Position numbers and translations under genes: made by a program. The notes under the pieces are model-generated. The model did no database searches. It was not told where the DNA came from and saw nothing but the letters and a program-made list of their open reading frames with translations. 64,000 nt of DNA from Azolla caroliniana (taxonomy: Eukaryota; Polypodiophyta), in assembly GCA_043228905.1 (NCBI GenBank), contig JBHGNT010000004.1:4402001-4466000 (forward strand), given 5' to 3'. Below are positions 33,443 through 45,039 of this stretch, piece by piece. Numbering within the stretch: position 1 is the stretch's first letter; each line of letters begins with the position of its first letter.

Positions 33443-36194
33443 CTAAAATACAATCACGACCTCGGATGTACCAATCAGTGCATTATCTTTGTCATAAACC
33501 AAATGGTTTGACTCTAGATTATATGTAGCTAATCTCGTTTGCCTTCGACTCGAGCCACCTTGTAGACCTGGTAATTTTTCTTTTATTATATCTATTGTTG
33601 ACTTCCTTAATCGTTTGGCTTTTGTAAGCGTGAAGTTGTACACAATGATATCCACATCAGAGATATCAAGGGTCGAGGTGTTACGAATGTTTCGCTTCCT
33701 CTTCCTACCTCCCCTTGTCATTGGGCATTCAATCATCTCTAATGTATACTTACCTATAAAAAGCATTTGCACTTCTAGTGTTGTACCAATGAACATTTAT
33801 AGACTTGATCGTGTTTTCTATTTCATACATTAGCACTTCTAGAATTTTACCAACCCAAAATTGGTGGCCATGTGAGTTCTCATCAGCCGGCGTTGCAATC
33901 AACATCCTCGTTGTGAGCTCTTGCAAATTGCCTTGCCATCTAGTTTCGGCTGCTTTGGTCATCCTTGGTCCCACATAAATGTCTCTTTGTTGTGGATGGA
34001 CCAAATTGTCCTTAATCGCATTTGCTGGTTGCTCCAGAGTTTTATTTACACGATCATGTTGTAGCGACCATGTGAATGGCGTTTCCAAATTCCAATCATC
34101 ACCAAATACACAATTGTCTATAATTCCTTTCGGATCACTAAAAATTACATCCCACCATGACGTGTCTTGTTGTGCGGCATATTTCTTGGCGGCCTCAATA
34201 TGCTTTCTTTTTTCTTCTAAGGCTTGGAGCCATAACAGTTTTTGTTCCGATACCAAGTCACTATGCAACTGTCCTTTCTTCTCAATTGGCGTTTGTTTAG
34301 CTCCATGGACAATTGTACTCGGCATACAAAGTAATAACTGGCAACCACCTTCAAGTTCCCATGTTGTAGAAGATGAATATTTATTAGCATACAAAAGCGT
34401 CGAACCACTTATTTCATTTTTCTTTATCATAAAAATGTGATTGAAGCTTATATTGTTTAACTGGGCAAGCACTTTAACATTCCCAACACCCCCATCTGAT
34501 ATATATCTCTTAAAGTCATATAGCTCCTTCAAGTGTAACACTTTTGGGCGTGGTGTGTATGCATCACAAATGACATCAAATAGTTTTGGTAATGTGAAAG
34601 CATCATGCCGAGACAACTGTCTGGAGAATGTGCTAAACATTTGATCTATATGATCATGTGTGTGGCCAACCAAAAGAGAATTGACTTTCACTTTTCTAAA
34701 CAATCCTTGGTTGACCAACATACTTAGATAGCCAAACATAGTTGAATTTTTGTTCTCTCTAGCAGTATTGTCCAATTGAATGTATAAAACAACGGGGAAC
34801 GGTTGGCCCCAAGACATCAAAACTCGGTTAATCATTGTAACTATTAAGTTAGGGTCATTGTGAACATTGGGGTAGGTAATGAAGACGTGAGGTCCAATTG
34901 ACCTATTATAAGCCAAGCATCCCACCAAGTGCATTTGAACAAGGCACTCATCATTGACGTCTTTCAGGAGCCTCCGCATATGCGGCAAGCACGTCTTCTT
35001 CTGATCCATGCCATCTATCATTAAGCACATGTATTGTTTGGGTCTCTTCAAACACTTCTCTCTATGATGCATCGCCTTCTTTCATTCTAACAATTGTGCC
35101 TCACGATGCTCCTGTAGTAACTTCTTACTCATATCCTTTTCCATTGATGTCTTTGCACCTTTAGCCAAACTTTTAAGATTTGCACAAATGGAGCAATACC
35201 CCATGCATACTTTACGTGGAATGATAACATTTGACAACAGAGCTCTCCATAATCTTGTGAATTGGCTATATGTGATAGATTTATTACGTGAGCCCACCAT
35301 ATCAGATCGATACACATCATAAACTTCCCAACGTGTGTAATTATCAGAGAGGTGCATCCTACCTGTAGTGGGCATTACTTCACAATTTAACTGAAAGTAA
35401 TTTTTCATCCAACCAATAGCATGTCTTCCAATTGCACCTTTCATACTTGGAACCTCTTTACAATTGAGCATCTGATCCCCACTAAGTAGACGTTGTTGTA
35501 CTATATGTAGCCGCATGTTACTAACACATAACACAATTTTGAATGCAACTCTACATATCTGTTGCGCATGGAAGATATAATACTCGAATGATACTTTGAT
35601 CCCCATACATTTGTCAGACACTAGTTGCATATGTGACCCGAGGTAAGTGTCTTGCTCATCACCAGTCATCGAAAAATTGTATCGCCTTAATTCTCACAAC
35701 TTTGATTTTCCAATCATAGACATACAACCACGGGCACACCATACTTTGTTGACATCAAATCCAATCTGCTTATCTGATGTTACCAAGTTAAATCTAGCTA
35801 GACGAATTCTACGTGGGATTCTTCTAATATGCATAGGGCTTCCAGATTTCTCTTCCTGCATAGAAGTTGGTGTAACCTTGTTACAATCCAATTCTTTGTT
35901 GTGACCATTGCCCATGATATTCGATGTTTCATTGGCACTACCTTCATTCTCCGTATCTTTATTAATATCATATTCTTCAATAGAGAACTCTTCACATGTG
36001 TCATTATTCACATGTGTTGTAGGTGAAGATGAGCTCAGACAATACTCTTCGATAGAAATGGGTGAGTCTATCGACAAAAAATATTCTTCGATAGAAAATG
36101 GTGAGTCTGTCGACAGACAATACTCTTCAGTAGAAAACGAAGAGTTTGATGACAAACAATATTCTTCAACCGAGAACGGTGAGTCTTCACTCAT
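33443..36194 (-). pseudogene. DUF7869-type gene, two in-frame TGA stops and one frameshift
   Basis: From an ATG at 36,194 one minus-strand frame of about 815 codons runs to 33,750, broken only by TGA at about 35,694 and 35,082. A 1-nt shift near 33,770 adds a conserved-looking basic tail to 33,443. The first 166 residues contain acidic SIEEY-CLS-type repeats of about 14-16 residues. The main 440-residue section (35,072-33,750) has MIDGMDQ, a QLDN-T-RENKN motif (D101) and VGHTHDHIDQMFS (H137, H139, D143), which I recognise as the DUF7869 type found in plant, algal and animal repeat families. Three spaced acidic residues (D20, D101, D143) would suit a DDE/DDD-like nuclease, but that is inference. 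It reads toward the left terminal repeat about 360 bp away and may be the transposase. Confidence 0.72.
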
Positions 36195-36990
36195 GGCTTA
36201 AGGTCCACACAGAGCTCTTTAAGTTATGTGCTTGGGCTAATATAAAAAACTGATAAGCTCCTCTCTAAACATAAACTCCTCTCTAAACAGAAGCTCCCTC
36301 AATATAATGTCTATATTATTTAATATTATATTAATACAATAAATAAATATATTATTTTTAATATAATAATTTTATTCAACATATTAATAATTACTTAAAC
36401 TAGTCAGTATAAAGTTGAAACAATTATATTTGATACCTTATTAATCCTATAATATATCATTTAAATTAAATTTACTTTAGCCATGAGGTATAATATAATT
36501 ACAATCATTACCAAGCCATATATATGTTGGTTTAAAGTTAAAATCATTGGTTAATTAATGGCACCCATATTTAATATAGAACTTCTCAATCATTGGTTCA
36601 TTCATGCCCACCATTTTAAATATAAGCCTTTTCAATCACTGGTTCATTCATGGCCACATCTTTAATACAAAACATTAGAGAGTCATAAAAATGTTGCTTT
36701 GAGTATTCAATCATTGGTTCATTCATGAACCTCTATCATTGTTTCCTTCATGACCTTCAAAGTCATTGTATGTTAGTTTGAGTATAAAATAATCATTAAT
36801 ACGTTACTTTGAGTATAAAATAATCATTGACGCATTTATAAGCATCATTTAATTCAAATCCATTAGAGAGTGATTGGTACATTCAAGATTATGTACTAAA
36901 TAAAGTAACTCTTTCTTAGGTCTAACTAACTAACCTTTAGCTTACCAACCCTGGTTAAAGTGATTGTGGTTACTTTAACCACTGTGGTCA
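36195..36990. other. AT-rich non-coding stretch with short dispersed repeats
   Basis: No gene seen. A motif CATTGGTTCATTCATG recurs near 36,590, 36,634, 36,711 and 36,737 in varied form. It separates the minus-strand DUF7869 gene from a plus-strand promoter-like region. Confidence 0.6.
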
Positions 36991-36995
36991 ATCCC

Positions 36996-37146
36996 TATAA
37001 ATAAGAAAACCTCCTCATTTCTCAATCACTCACGCGTAGAACAAAGCACAAAGAGCCCATAGCACGCAGCACCAAATATTCATCTCCCCCTAAGCATCGA
37101 CAATGTGAATCATGTCTTCGAAGAAAATCAAGTGCCAAGAATCCAA
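36996..37146 (+). promoter_or_regulatory. Putative Pol II promoter and first exon
   Basis: TATAAATA at 36,996-37,003 is followed about 110 bp later by ATG at 37,112 opening the short frame MSSKKIKCQES. That frame runs into GTAAGC at 37,147, a good splice donor. A TATA box, a leader and a short coding exon with donor fit the start of an intron-containing gene. Later exons might be the acidic repeat coding at 42.0-43.1 kb or the methyltransferase at 49.5 kb, but no link can be shown. Confidence 0.35.
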
Positions 37147-37194
37147 GTAAGCGTCAGGTAGTCCGGACATTTTTGTAAATATGTTTTAGCACTC

Positions 37195-37370
37195 AAGAAC
37201 TCGATACGGCATACCGAGTTCCTGTTTAAAGTTTGTCTTTTATACAAGAACTCGATATGCCGTATCGAGTTCCTGTTTAAAGTTTGTGTTTCATACAGGA
37301 ACTCAATACGTCGTATCGAGTTCTTGTTTAAATTTTGTGTTTCGAGTTCCTGTTTAAAGTTTGTGTTTTA
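37195..37370. repeat. Palindromic GTATCGAGTTC repeat cluster, left
   Basis: Three to four units of about 55 bp. Each holds an imperfect palindrome of about 24 bp (GAACTCGATA, a short centre, then TATCGAGTTC) and a spacer with TGTTTAAAGTTTGTGTTTTA. A second cluster of the same kind is at 49,285-49,425. Confidence 0.85.
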
Positions 37371-37682
37371 TGGGTGAGAGCAAGCTACGGTGTACCAACT
37401 TTTGGCCAAAATTTTAGTACTATTTCGATAAAGCGAAAAATACTATAATTTAAAATAAATCCAAAAACAAGTGACTAAAACTTTTATCATCACTTATTAA
37501 AAAAATAAAAGTCACATTTAATGGGCTCAAAATTTAAAAGAACAATAAACCCACACATCCTTCCAATGTTACATCTCTGTCCAAGTGTCCCTTGTGTAAT
37601 AAATTCCACTTGAGGTTGAAGGTGCATATGTCGAGGTAAACATATACAATGTCTTTAATTTTTGAAGTTGAGTGAGTGAGTG

Positions 37683-37732
<50 letters not shown>

Positions 37733-38470
37733 AAATTTGTCTCTCCCTCTCTCAGATCTGTCTCTTTGTCTCTCCCTCTCTAAGATCTGTCTCTCTCTCT
37801 CTCTCTCCTTCTCCTACCTCATGTAAGTGGATGTTCAAGTTTCTCTCTCTCTCTCTCTCTCTCTCAAATTTGTCTCTCCCTCTCTCAGATCTATCTCTCT
37901 ATCTCTCCCTTTCTAAGATCTGTCTGTCTGTCTCTCTCTCTCTCTCAAATCTCCATCTCTCACAAATCTCTCTTTGCTTCTCTTGCATTCACAGGTGTTC
38001 AAGTTGTGGTGATGCTTTAGACCGTCTGTGCTTCCAGGCAACAACCACGTTCTGTGTTCTCTTTGACCCTTTTGCAACCTCAAGGCGCTCTTTGCTCACT
38101 ATGTCCCCACCATCTCTAATTGATGTTGCTTGTTGTGTCTCATCATCTAGAACAAACAAGATATCTCTGCTCTTTGTTGTTGTGATTCCTCTACGGTGTA
38201 TCAGGCATTCTTTGCTCACCCTGTCACCTTTGCTCGTTGTGTTCATACCATCTCTACTCGATGTCCTTCTTGTGACCCTTCTACAACAAACATGCAACGA
38301 CCTCTTCAAACAACACAAAATCTAGGTCTCCTCCTATTGTGGGTTTTGCTGCATGATCTACAAGTTGTGGGCAAAAAACTTGTGACTCTACCACATTTTA
38401 TTGAGAAGTTTCAACTATTCGAGAAGAGGTATATTCTTGTTGATTTTGTTTGTAAATGTTCTTGTTATGT
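37371..38470. other. Non-coding stretch with (TC)n blocks
   Basis: Contains (TC)n at 37,686-37,728 and several shorter CT blocks to about 37,985, alternating with AGATCTGTCTC. Frames crossing it are artefacts of CT translation. The rest shows no recognisable coding. Confidence 0.6.
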
Positions 38471-38474
38471 CTGG

Positions 38475-39085
38475 TTTTTCAAATGTGCTCATTTGAGAGT
38501 TTTGTATAGAAATATGCTTGAGTCTTGTACATGCTCATTACGGTAAGGGGGTGTTGTGACTATACGATGCTATTTATATATTATCTTCCTCAACATGCTC
38601 TTGTTGAGCATGTTTGTTTTTGTTCCTGCTCTTCATTTGTCTTGTTTTTCAAATGCATTCATTTGAGAGTCTTGTACAAAAATATGGTTGAGTCTTGTAC
38701 ATGTTCACATATGGTAAGGGGGCATTATGATGTTTTATTTGTTATCTCCCTCAACGTGTTCTTGTTGAGTATGTTTGTCATCTTATTTTTCAAATGTGTT
38801 CATTTGAGAGTCTTGTAACATGTACATGGTTGAGTCTTGTACATGTTCACATATGGTAAGGGGGCATTATGATGATATGATGTTTTATTTGTTATCTTCC
38901 TCAACATGTTCTTGTTGAGTATGTTTGTCATCTTATTTTTCAAATGTGTTCATTTGAGAGTCTTGTAACATGTACATGGTTGAGTCTTGTACATGTTCAC
39001 ATATGGAAAGGGGTGCTATGTTGATATGGTCCTATGTCTACGTTATGTTCCTCAACATGTTCTTGTTGAGTATGTTTGGTGATGT
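38475..39085. repeat. Tandem repeat of about 145-170 bp
   Basis: Four units start with TTTCAAATG-G-TCATTTGAGAG at 38,475, 38,645, 38,787 and 38,935 and also share GAGTCTTGTACATG and CCTCAACATG(C/T)TCTTGTTGAG. The last phrase can form a short hairpin. Confidence 0.85.
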
Positions 39086-39759
39086 TCTTGCTCTTGTTCT
39101 ATCTATTGTTCTTGTTATTGTTGTTATTGTTCTTGTTTTCTCTAGTGTTAATCGAAGAGCTGAGATATGAATCTTGCACTTGTTGAGGCTTAGACAAGGG
39201 TGCCTCATTTAGTACTATTGTGATGACATGTCCAAGAAGTGCTTTGTTCTTGATTTGGACGACTATGTCATGTTCTTGTTGTTTTTGTTGATTTTGTTGA
39301 AATTGTTGTTCCTTTTCTTTCCAGATTCATTTGCGAGTCGCGATTTAGTAATTCTGTGATGAAAAGTATATGATTTGTTATTTTTGGACCAGACTATTAT
39401 GGCATGTTCTTGTTGTTGGTAGAGGTGTTATTGTTTTTGCAAATTCAAGCATATACATGTTCATTTGAGGGTTGAGATATGCTTGAATCTTATACATGTA
39501 TATGCTTGAATTTGCTTTGCTTCTTCTTCTTCTTGTTGGAAAGGGGGATGCTTGACTTAGTACCACTATGTTGAATAGTTGTTTTCTTGTTGTTATTCTT
39601 CTTGCTCTTGTTGATTTAGTATTGTTGTCTAGACATATTTATAATGTGGTAATGTACTACATGATCTAGGAATGGTATTCTACTATGTATATTGATGTGT
39701 GAAGTACTAGTTTATAGCTATGTAAGGGAGTTAATACTATGTTGTGGAAGTTGTTTTAG

Positions 39760-39876
39760 AAGGAGAGTGAGAACTAGAAAAATGGCAAAGAAGACACCCG
39801 AGAAGAAGGCTCTAGTCAAAGACGAAGTGATGACACCCACAAAGGAAAGAATGTGGACCCCTCATCAAAGAAAGTA
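39760..39876 (+). other. Possible Lys/Thr-rich exon
   Basis: A short plus-strand stretch reads RKMAKKTPEKKALVKDE and then Thr/Pro/Lys-rich residues. It looks coding by composition, but no splice sites or homologue could be established. Confidence 0.25.
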
Positions 39877-40554
39877 AATAGACAAAGACCAAAGAAAGGG
39901 TGAAGCGCATGTGTTTTTGCATGTGAAGTTCAAATAACATTGAAGTTGACCAGGAAGAATTTACTCGTCACCAATCATCACATTATAGAGAGTCCTCCAA
40001 TACAAACATTGGCTTGAAGTCTGAGGATGCCTCCAAGGATATCTCTCCTTCTACCTTCTACGGTTTATATTTTTCTCCTTTAGCTATTATGTTGTAGTTT
40101 GTGTCTCCAAGTGCAGGTGTAGATTCTGTGGCTTTGGATTCAAGCTCGAGGCTATGGATGTTGTGATTACATCGTGTTTGCACACATATCATATGCTATG
40201 TGCTAAGTACCACTTTGAGAAAATAAATACATGTATGCATTGTAAAAGTACTGTTGGAGATTAATAGTACTTAGCTATGAGTTTCAAAGTTCACTCCACT
40301 GGTATGTGATACTACTATTATGTTTTTCTGTATTTTCTAATTCCATTTTATAGTTGCTTTAGTATAGGTTTAGTCCACAATTCATACTAGAAAATAGAAA
40401 ATTCATGGTTTAGTACTGGTTTCGCTCCATATACTATATGTTGCATCAATATTTATGTCATTTAGTTCTTGTGCATTCATCATAACTAATTTTACATGTT
40501 TGTGTATAGATGTTGTAGTACTAAACATGCTACTTTGACTGAATCCCATTCTAT

Positions 40555-41710
40555 ATTTAGATGGGCTAATACTAACATAGTACACACTTCACGACACCTT
40601 TAGGTGTACAATTGGTGGAGTACTAAAATCCATCTTATACTTAGGTGGGCTAGTACTAACATAGTACGCACTTCATTCAGTAAGTAGTTGTACAATTGGT
40701 TTCGTACTAGGATCTATTCTATATTTACGTGGGCTAGTACTAGCATATTCACACTTCAGGAGACCTTTAGGTGTATAGTTGGTGTAGTACTAGAATCCAT
40801 CCTATATTTAGGTGAGCTAGTACGAATATAGTACAAACTTCAATATGCAATTAATTATACAATTGGTTTAGTACTAGAATCCATTCTATATTTAGGTGGG
40901 TTAGGATAGGCATAGTACACACTTCAGTAGACCTTTAGGTGTACAGTTGGTGTAGTACTAGAATCCATCCTCTATGTAGGTGAGCTAGTACTAACATAGT
41001 ACACACTTCATTTTGGAAGTAGTTGTACAATTGGTTTAGTACTAGAATACATTCTATATTTAGGTGGGCTAGTACAAGCATAGGACAATTTTAGGAGACC
41101 TTTAGGTGTACAATTGGTGGAGTACTAAAATCCATCTTATACTTAGGTGGGCTAGTACTAACATAGTATGCGCTTCATTCAGTAAGTAGTTGTACAATTT
41201 GTTTAGTACTAGGATCTATTCTATATTTAGGTGGGCTAGTACTAGCATATTACACACTTTAGGAGACCTTTAGGTGTATAGTTGGTGTAGTACTAGAATC
41301 CATCCTATATTTAGGTGAACTAGTACGAATATAGTACAAACTTCAATATGCAATTAATTATACAATTGGTTTAGTACTAGAATCCATTCTATATTTAGGT
41401 GGGCTAGGATAGGCATATTACACACTTCAGTAGACCTTTAGGTGTACAATTGGTGTAGTACGAGAATCCATCTTATATGTAGGTGACCTAGTACTGACAT
41501 AATACACACTTCATTTTGGAAGTAGTTGTGCAATTGGTTTAGTACTAGAATCCATTCTATATTTAGGTGGGCTAGTACAAGCATAGGACAATTTTAGGTG
41601 TACAATTGGTGTAGTACTAGAAATCATCCTATATTTAGGTGGTTTAGTTCTAAAAGCGAACACACTTCATTCTGCAATTACTTCTACAATTGGTTTAGTA
41701 TTACATTATT
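40555..41710. repeat. Tandem repeat with ~100-bp subunits and a ~505-bp higher-order period
   Basis: Subunits carry TTTAGTACTAGAATCCAT-CTATATTTAGGTGGGCTAGTAC in varied form. A five-subunit block beginning GGTGTACAATTGGTGGAGTA at about 40,602 recurs at about 41,107, giving a second-level period near 505 bp. Confidence 0.88.
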
Positions 41711-41977
41711 GATTATGTTTGTGTTGATGTGAATTAATACTAATGTAGAGAAAAAGAGCATAAGGATCTTAGTTGTTTGGTTGTATTAGTACTAACATGG
41801 TTCCGAACATTGTATTTTTTGTGTTCCAAGTGATTGAGGACTGATGTAAAGCAAATGGACATGAAGGTCTTAGCAGTTTAGTTGTAACAATACTAACATT
41901 GTTCATTACCACCTAGGTTATTGTCTCTATCATATTTAGTATTGATGTAAAGCAAACGACAATTTGTGTTTTGGCCT

Positions 41978-43115
41978 CATATACAGATATTGAAGAAGGA
42001 ATTTGGAATGATGAAGAGCACCAAAATGAGACTAGCACCATCCGTTGCACTATTGAGGAGTTGGATGCCATAGACAATCAGGGTGAGGAGGACATGACAA
42101 ACACAACCACATGCAAAGAGTTGTCTACAGAAGTGGAGGATCACACCGATGTAACAGTAGGCAGGAGTGTGAACCTTTACCTTTTATGTTAATTGAGATT
42201 AGTATTGACACTGGTATTGTTGGGTGCATTCAGATTTAGTTGGACAAGAACTAGGAGATGAACAAATACATGAAGATGATTGAGGCACTATATGGAGCAG
42301 AGATGAAGATTCCGAGATTGTGACAATGCCTTGTACAAAAGATGACTCTAACAACACTACAACCACACATGAGGATTGTGAAGAAAACATCACATTCAAT
42401 TTAGAAGAGGAGAACAACTATACAAAGAATGAGGTTTCTAGCATTGTCCACAAGGAGGACATGGGTACTAAGAAAGATGTGGACAACACCATCCAGGATG
42501 AGTTTGCAAAAAAGACAATTACCAGCCACGAAGAGGAGCACATGTGCACTAAGAAAGATGTGTATAACACCATTCTGGAGGAATCTACAAAAAACACCAC
42601 TACCACTCATGAAGAGGAGCACATGGGTACTGCGAAAGATATGGATGACACCATCCGGATGAGTGTGTGAAAAACACAACTACCACCCATGAAGAGGAGC
42701 ACATGGGTACTGCGAAAGATGTGGATAACACCATCCCGGATGTGTGTGAAAAACACAACTACCACCCATGAAGAGGAGTACATGGTTACTAAGAAAAATG
42801 TGTACAACGTCAGCTAGGATGAGTATCAGAAAATCACCACTACGACCCATGAAGCGGAGCCACACCAAATGTAGGACGGGGAATCCAGCGGCACCCAGGG
42901 GGTACATGAAGATACTGCTATCAACCGCATCTGATGTTGGTGTAAACAATGAAGTAGGAAACTCAAGGGGGGTGCCACCAGTCCGAGGAGGGGAACCATC
43001 TGATGTTGTCCTATTGGCCTCCAATGATGAAGTGCCACTTAGTAGTATGCAGAAGGGTGTAAAACCAATGAAGGAGATGATCAGTTCTCAATGCATTACA
43101 AGTACCAGAAAATAC
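41978..43115 (+). pseudogene. Acidic repeat-coding fragments (possible exons)
   Basis: Plus-strand segments at about 41,978-42,190 and 42,228-42,669, both preceded by AG acceptors, encode Glu/Asp/Thr-rich protein. The second has a repeat of about 30 residues (core EEEHMGTKKDVDNTI) in four or more copies. The repeat goes on in DNA to about 42,850 but frameshifts break it. No enzyme domain or homologue was recognised. The acidic repeats resemble in style the N-terminus of the DUF7869-type gene. Confidence 0.45.
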
Positions 43116-43489
43116 TAGTGCCAAAGATTTTATGGGTCATGGTTTGTACTTGTTATTGTCATATCGAAATGATATATATATTTTATACTTATTATGTGTC
43201 AAATTTATATGTTTGACATTGTTTTTGTTAGTCTCTCTCTAAGTATGAATGTGATGTTTTATGAGAAGATGAATGTAGAGTCCATTACAATCCAAAAATG
43301 TTTATGACATCATGTACCTCTTGAGGGACCTTGTAGACAATTTACTTCCCGGTCATAGTGCACTTGATTGCTATAATGGCCTCAACATAGATTATGGTGG
43401 TGGGTGCATCTTTTACTAAAGCATACATGTGGGAGGACCGTTGCAACTTTGCATAATAGTTGTTATAGTGAACAAAAGAGGATAGATAC

Positions 43490-44205
43490 ATGACTAGAAA
43501 CAGTTAACACTATAAGAGCACCAAACACTTTATGAAAACCAACGAGGATATATACATTACTAGAAACAGTTAGCACTTTAAGAGCATCAAATACTTTATG
43601 AAAATCAAAGAGGATATATACTGTACTAGAAACAGTTAACACTATAAGGCACCAAACACTTTATGAAAACCAAAGAGGATTAGAAACATTTACCACTATA
43701 AGAGCACCAAACACTTAACGAACACCAAAGAGGATATATACATTACGAGAAACAGTTAACACTACAAGAGCACCAAACACTTTATGAAAACCAAAGATGA
43801 TAATACATTACTAGAAACAATTCACACTATAAGAGCACCAAACACTTTATGAAAACCAAAGAGGATATTACATTACTAGAAACATTTAACACTATAAGAG
43901 CATCAAACACTTAACAAACACCAAAACGGATATATACATTACTAGATACAATTAACACTACAAGAGCAGCAATTGCTTTATGAAAACCAAAGAAGATAAT
44001 ACATTACTAGAAACATTTAACATTATATCAACACCAAACACTTCATGAAAACCAAAGCGGATAATATATTACTAGAAACATTTAACACTATATAAGCACC
44101 AATCACTTTATGCAAACCAAAGAGGATATATACATTACTAGAAACAGTTAACACTATAAGAGCAGCAAACACTTTATGAAAACCAAAGAGGATATATATT
44201 CATGA
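43490..44205. repeat. Tandem repeat of about 75 bp
   Basis: About ten units with GAAACAGTTAACACTATAAG, AGCACCAAACACTTTATGAA and AACCAAAGAGGATATATACA. Non-coding. Confidence 0.9.
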
Positions 44206-45030
44206 ATTTGTCATCCCTAATTAGGATAACTTCTGAGTTACATATGAAATTGAAGATCACTTGCCATTCTACAAGGTTTCTACAATGTATTAACAGATAA
44301 AAGTCCAAGCATTAAACAGGGAGACCTCCCCAAATATGTGTTAATGTACATATTGAGGGACCTTGTAGATAGTTTTGTATCCCTTAATCTCGTGCTTTGC
44401 CTGAGTCATAGTGAGCTTGATTGGGATAATGACATCATCTAGATTATGGTAGTGGGTGCATCTTGCAATAATGCATACGTGTTATTGCATTGTGGCAACT
44501 TTGCATAATAGTTGCCACAAATGATAGACTCCCCAACATTGGACATGTTGCCTCAAACATCCCTCACCACTTCTTTCAATATTTTGTTTCCTTGCTTGCA
44601 CACCACAATGTAGAGTAGTCTTCATTCAAAATCTTCATTTTGAGGAGATTTTAGCACTGCAAAAATGATCTCTAATAAAAGTGTACATAGATTGTGGTAT
44701 ACAATATTGTCTTTTTCATGGTTTTACAACCATATGATTTACTTCTATCCAACTTATTAGCAGGAATCTCAATAAACAATATATTCTTACCATCATTTGA
44801 CATTTTCCATGTCAGCTACCTCACAACATTACGTGCATTTTGTAACTTAGCACCTTTATTATCCACCTTTTTGCTTATAAGAGCATGCTTGATCACAGCC
44901 TCCACCCCATCATGCTCTCCTTTTCCATGTCCAGACCTGAAGTAGTTCTATTGCATCCTAATGTTGGTCAGTGAGAAGTACTTGTGCATTTTGCATCACA
45001 AGTAGCCAACAAACATTAGTAACAGTACTA
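44206..45030. other. Non-coding AT-rich stretch
   Basis: No gene recognised. A segment near 44,330-44,520 (CTTGTAGATAG, AGCTTGATTGGGATAATGAC, TTTGCATAATAGTTG) repeats a version at 43,320-43,460, so the two flank the 75-bp tandem as a direct duplication. Confidence 0.5.
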
Positions 45031-45039
45031 AGTTAGTAC

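Noticed and set aside
33750-36194. TGA recoding (selenocysteine or read-through) in the DUF7869-type gene
   Set aside because: There are only two TGAs plus a downstream frameshift, and both are explained by CGA to TGA decay.
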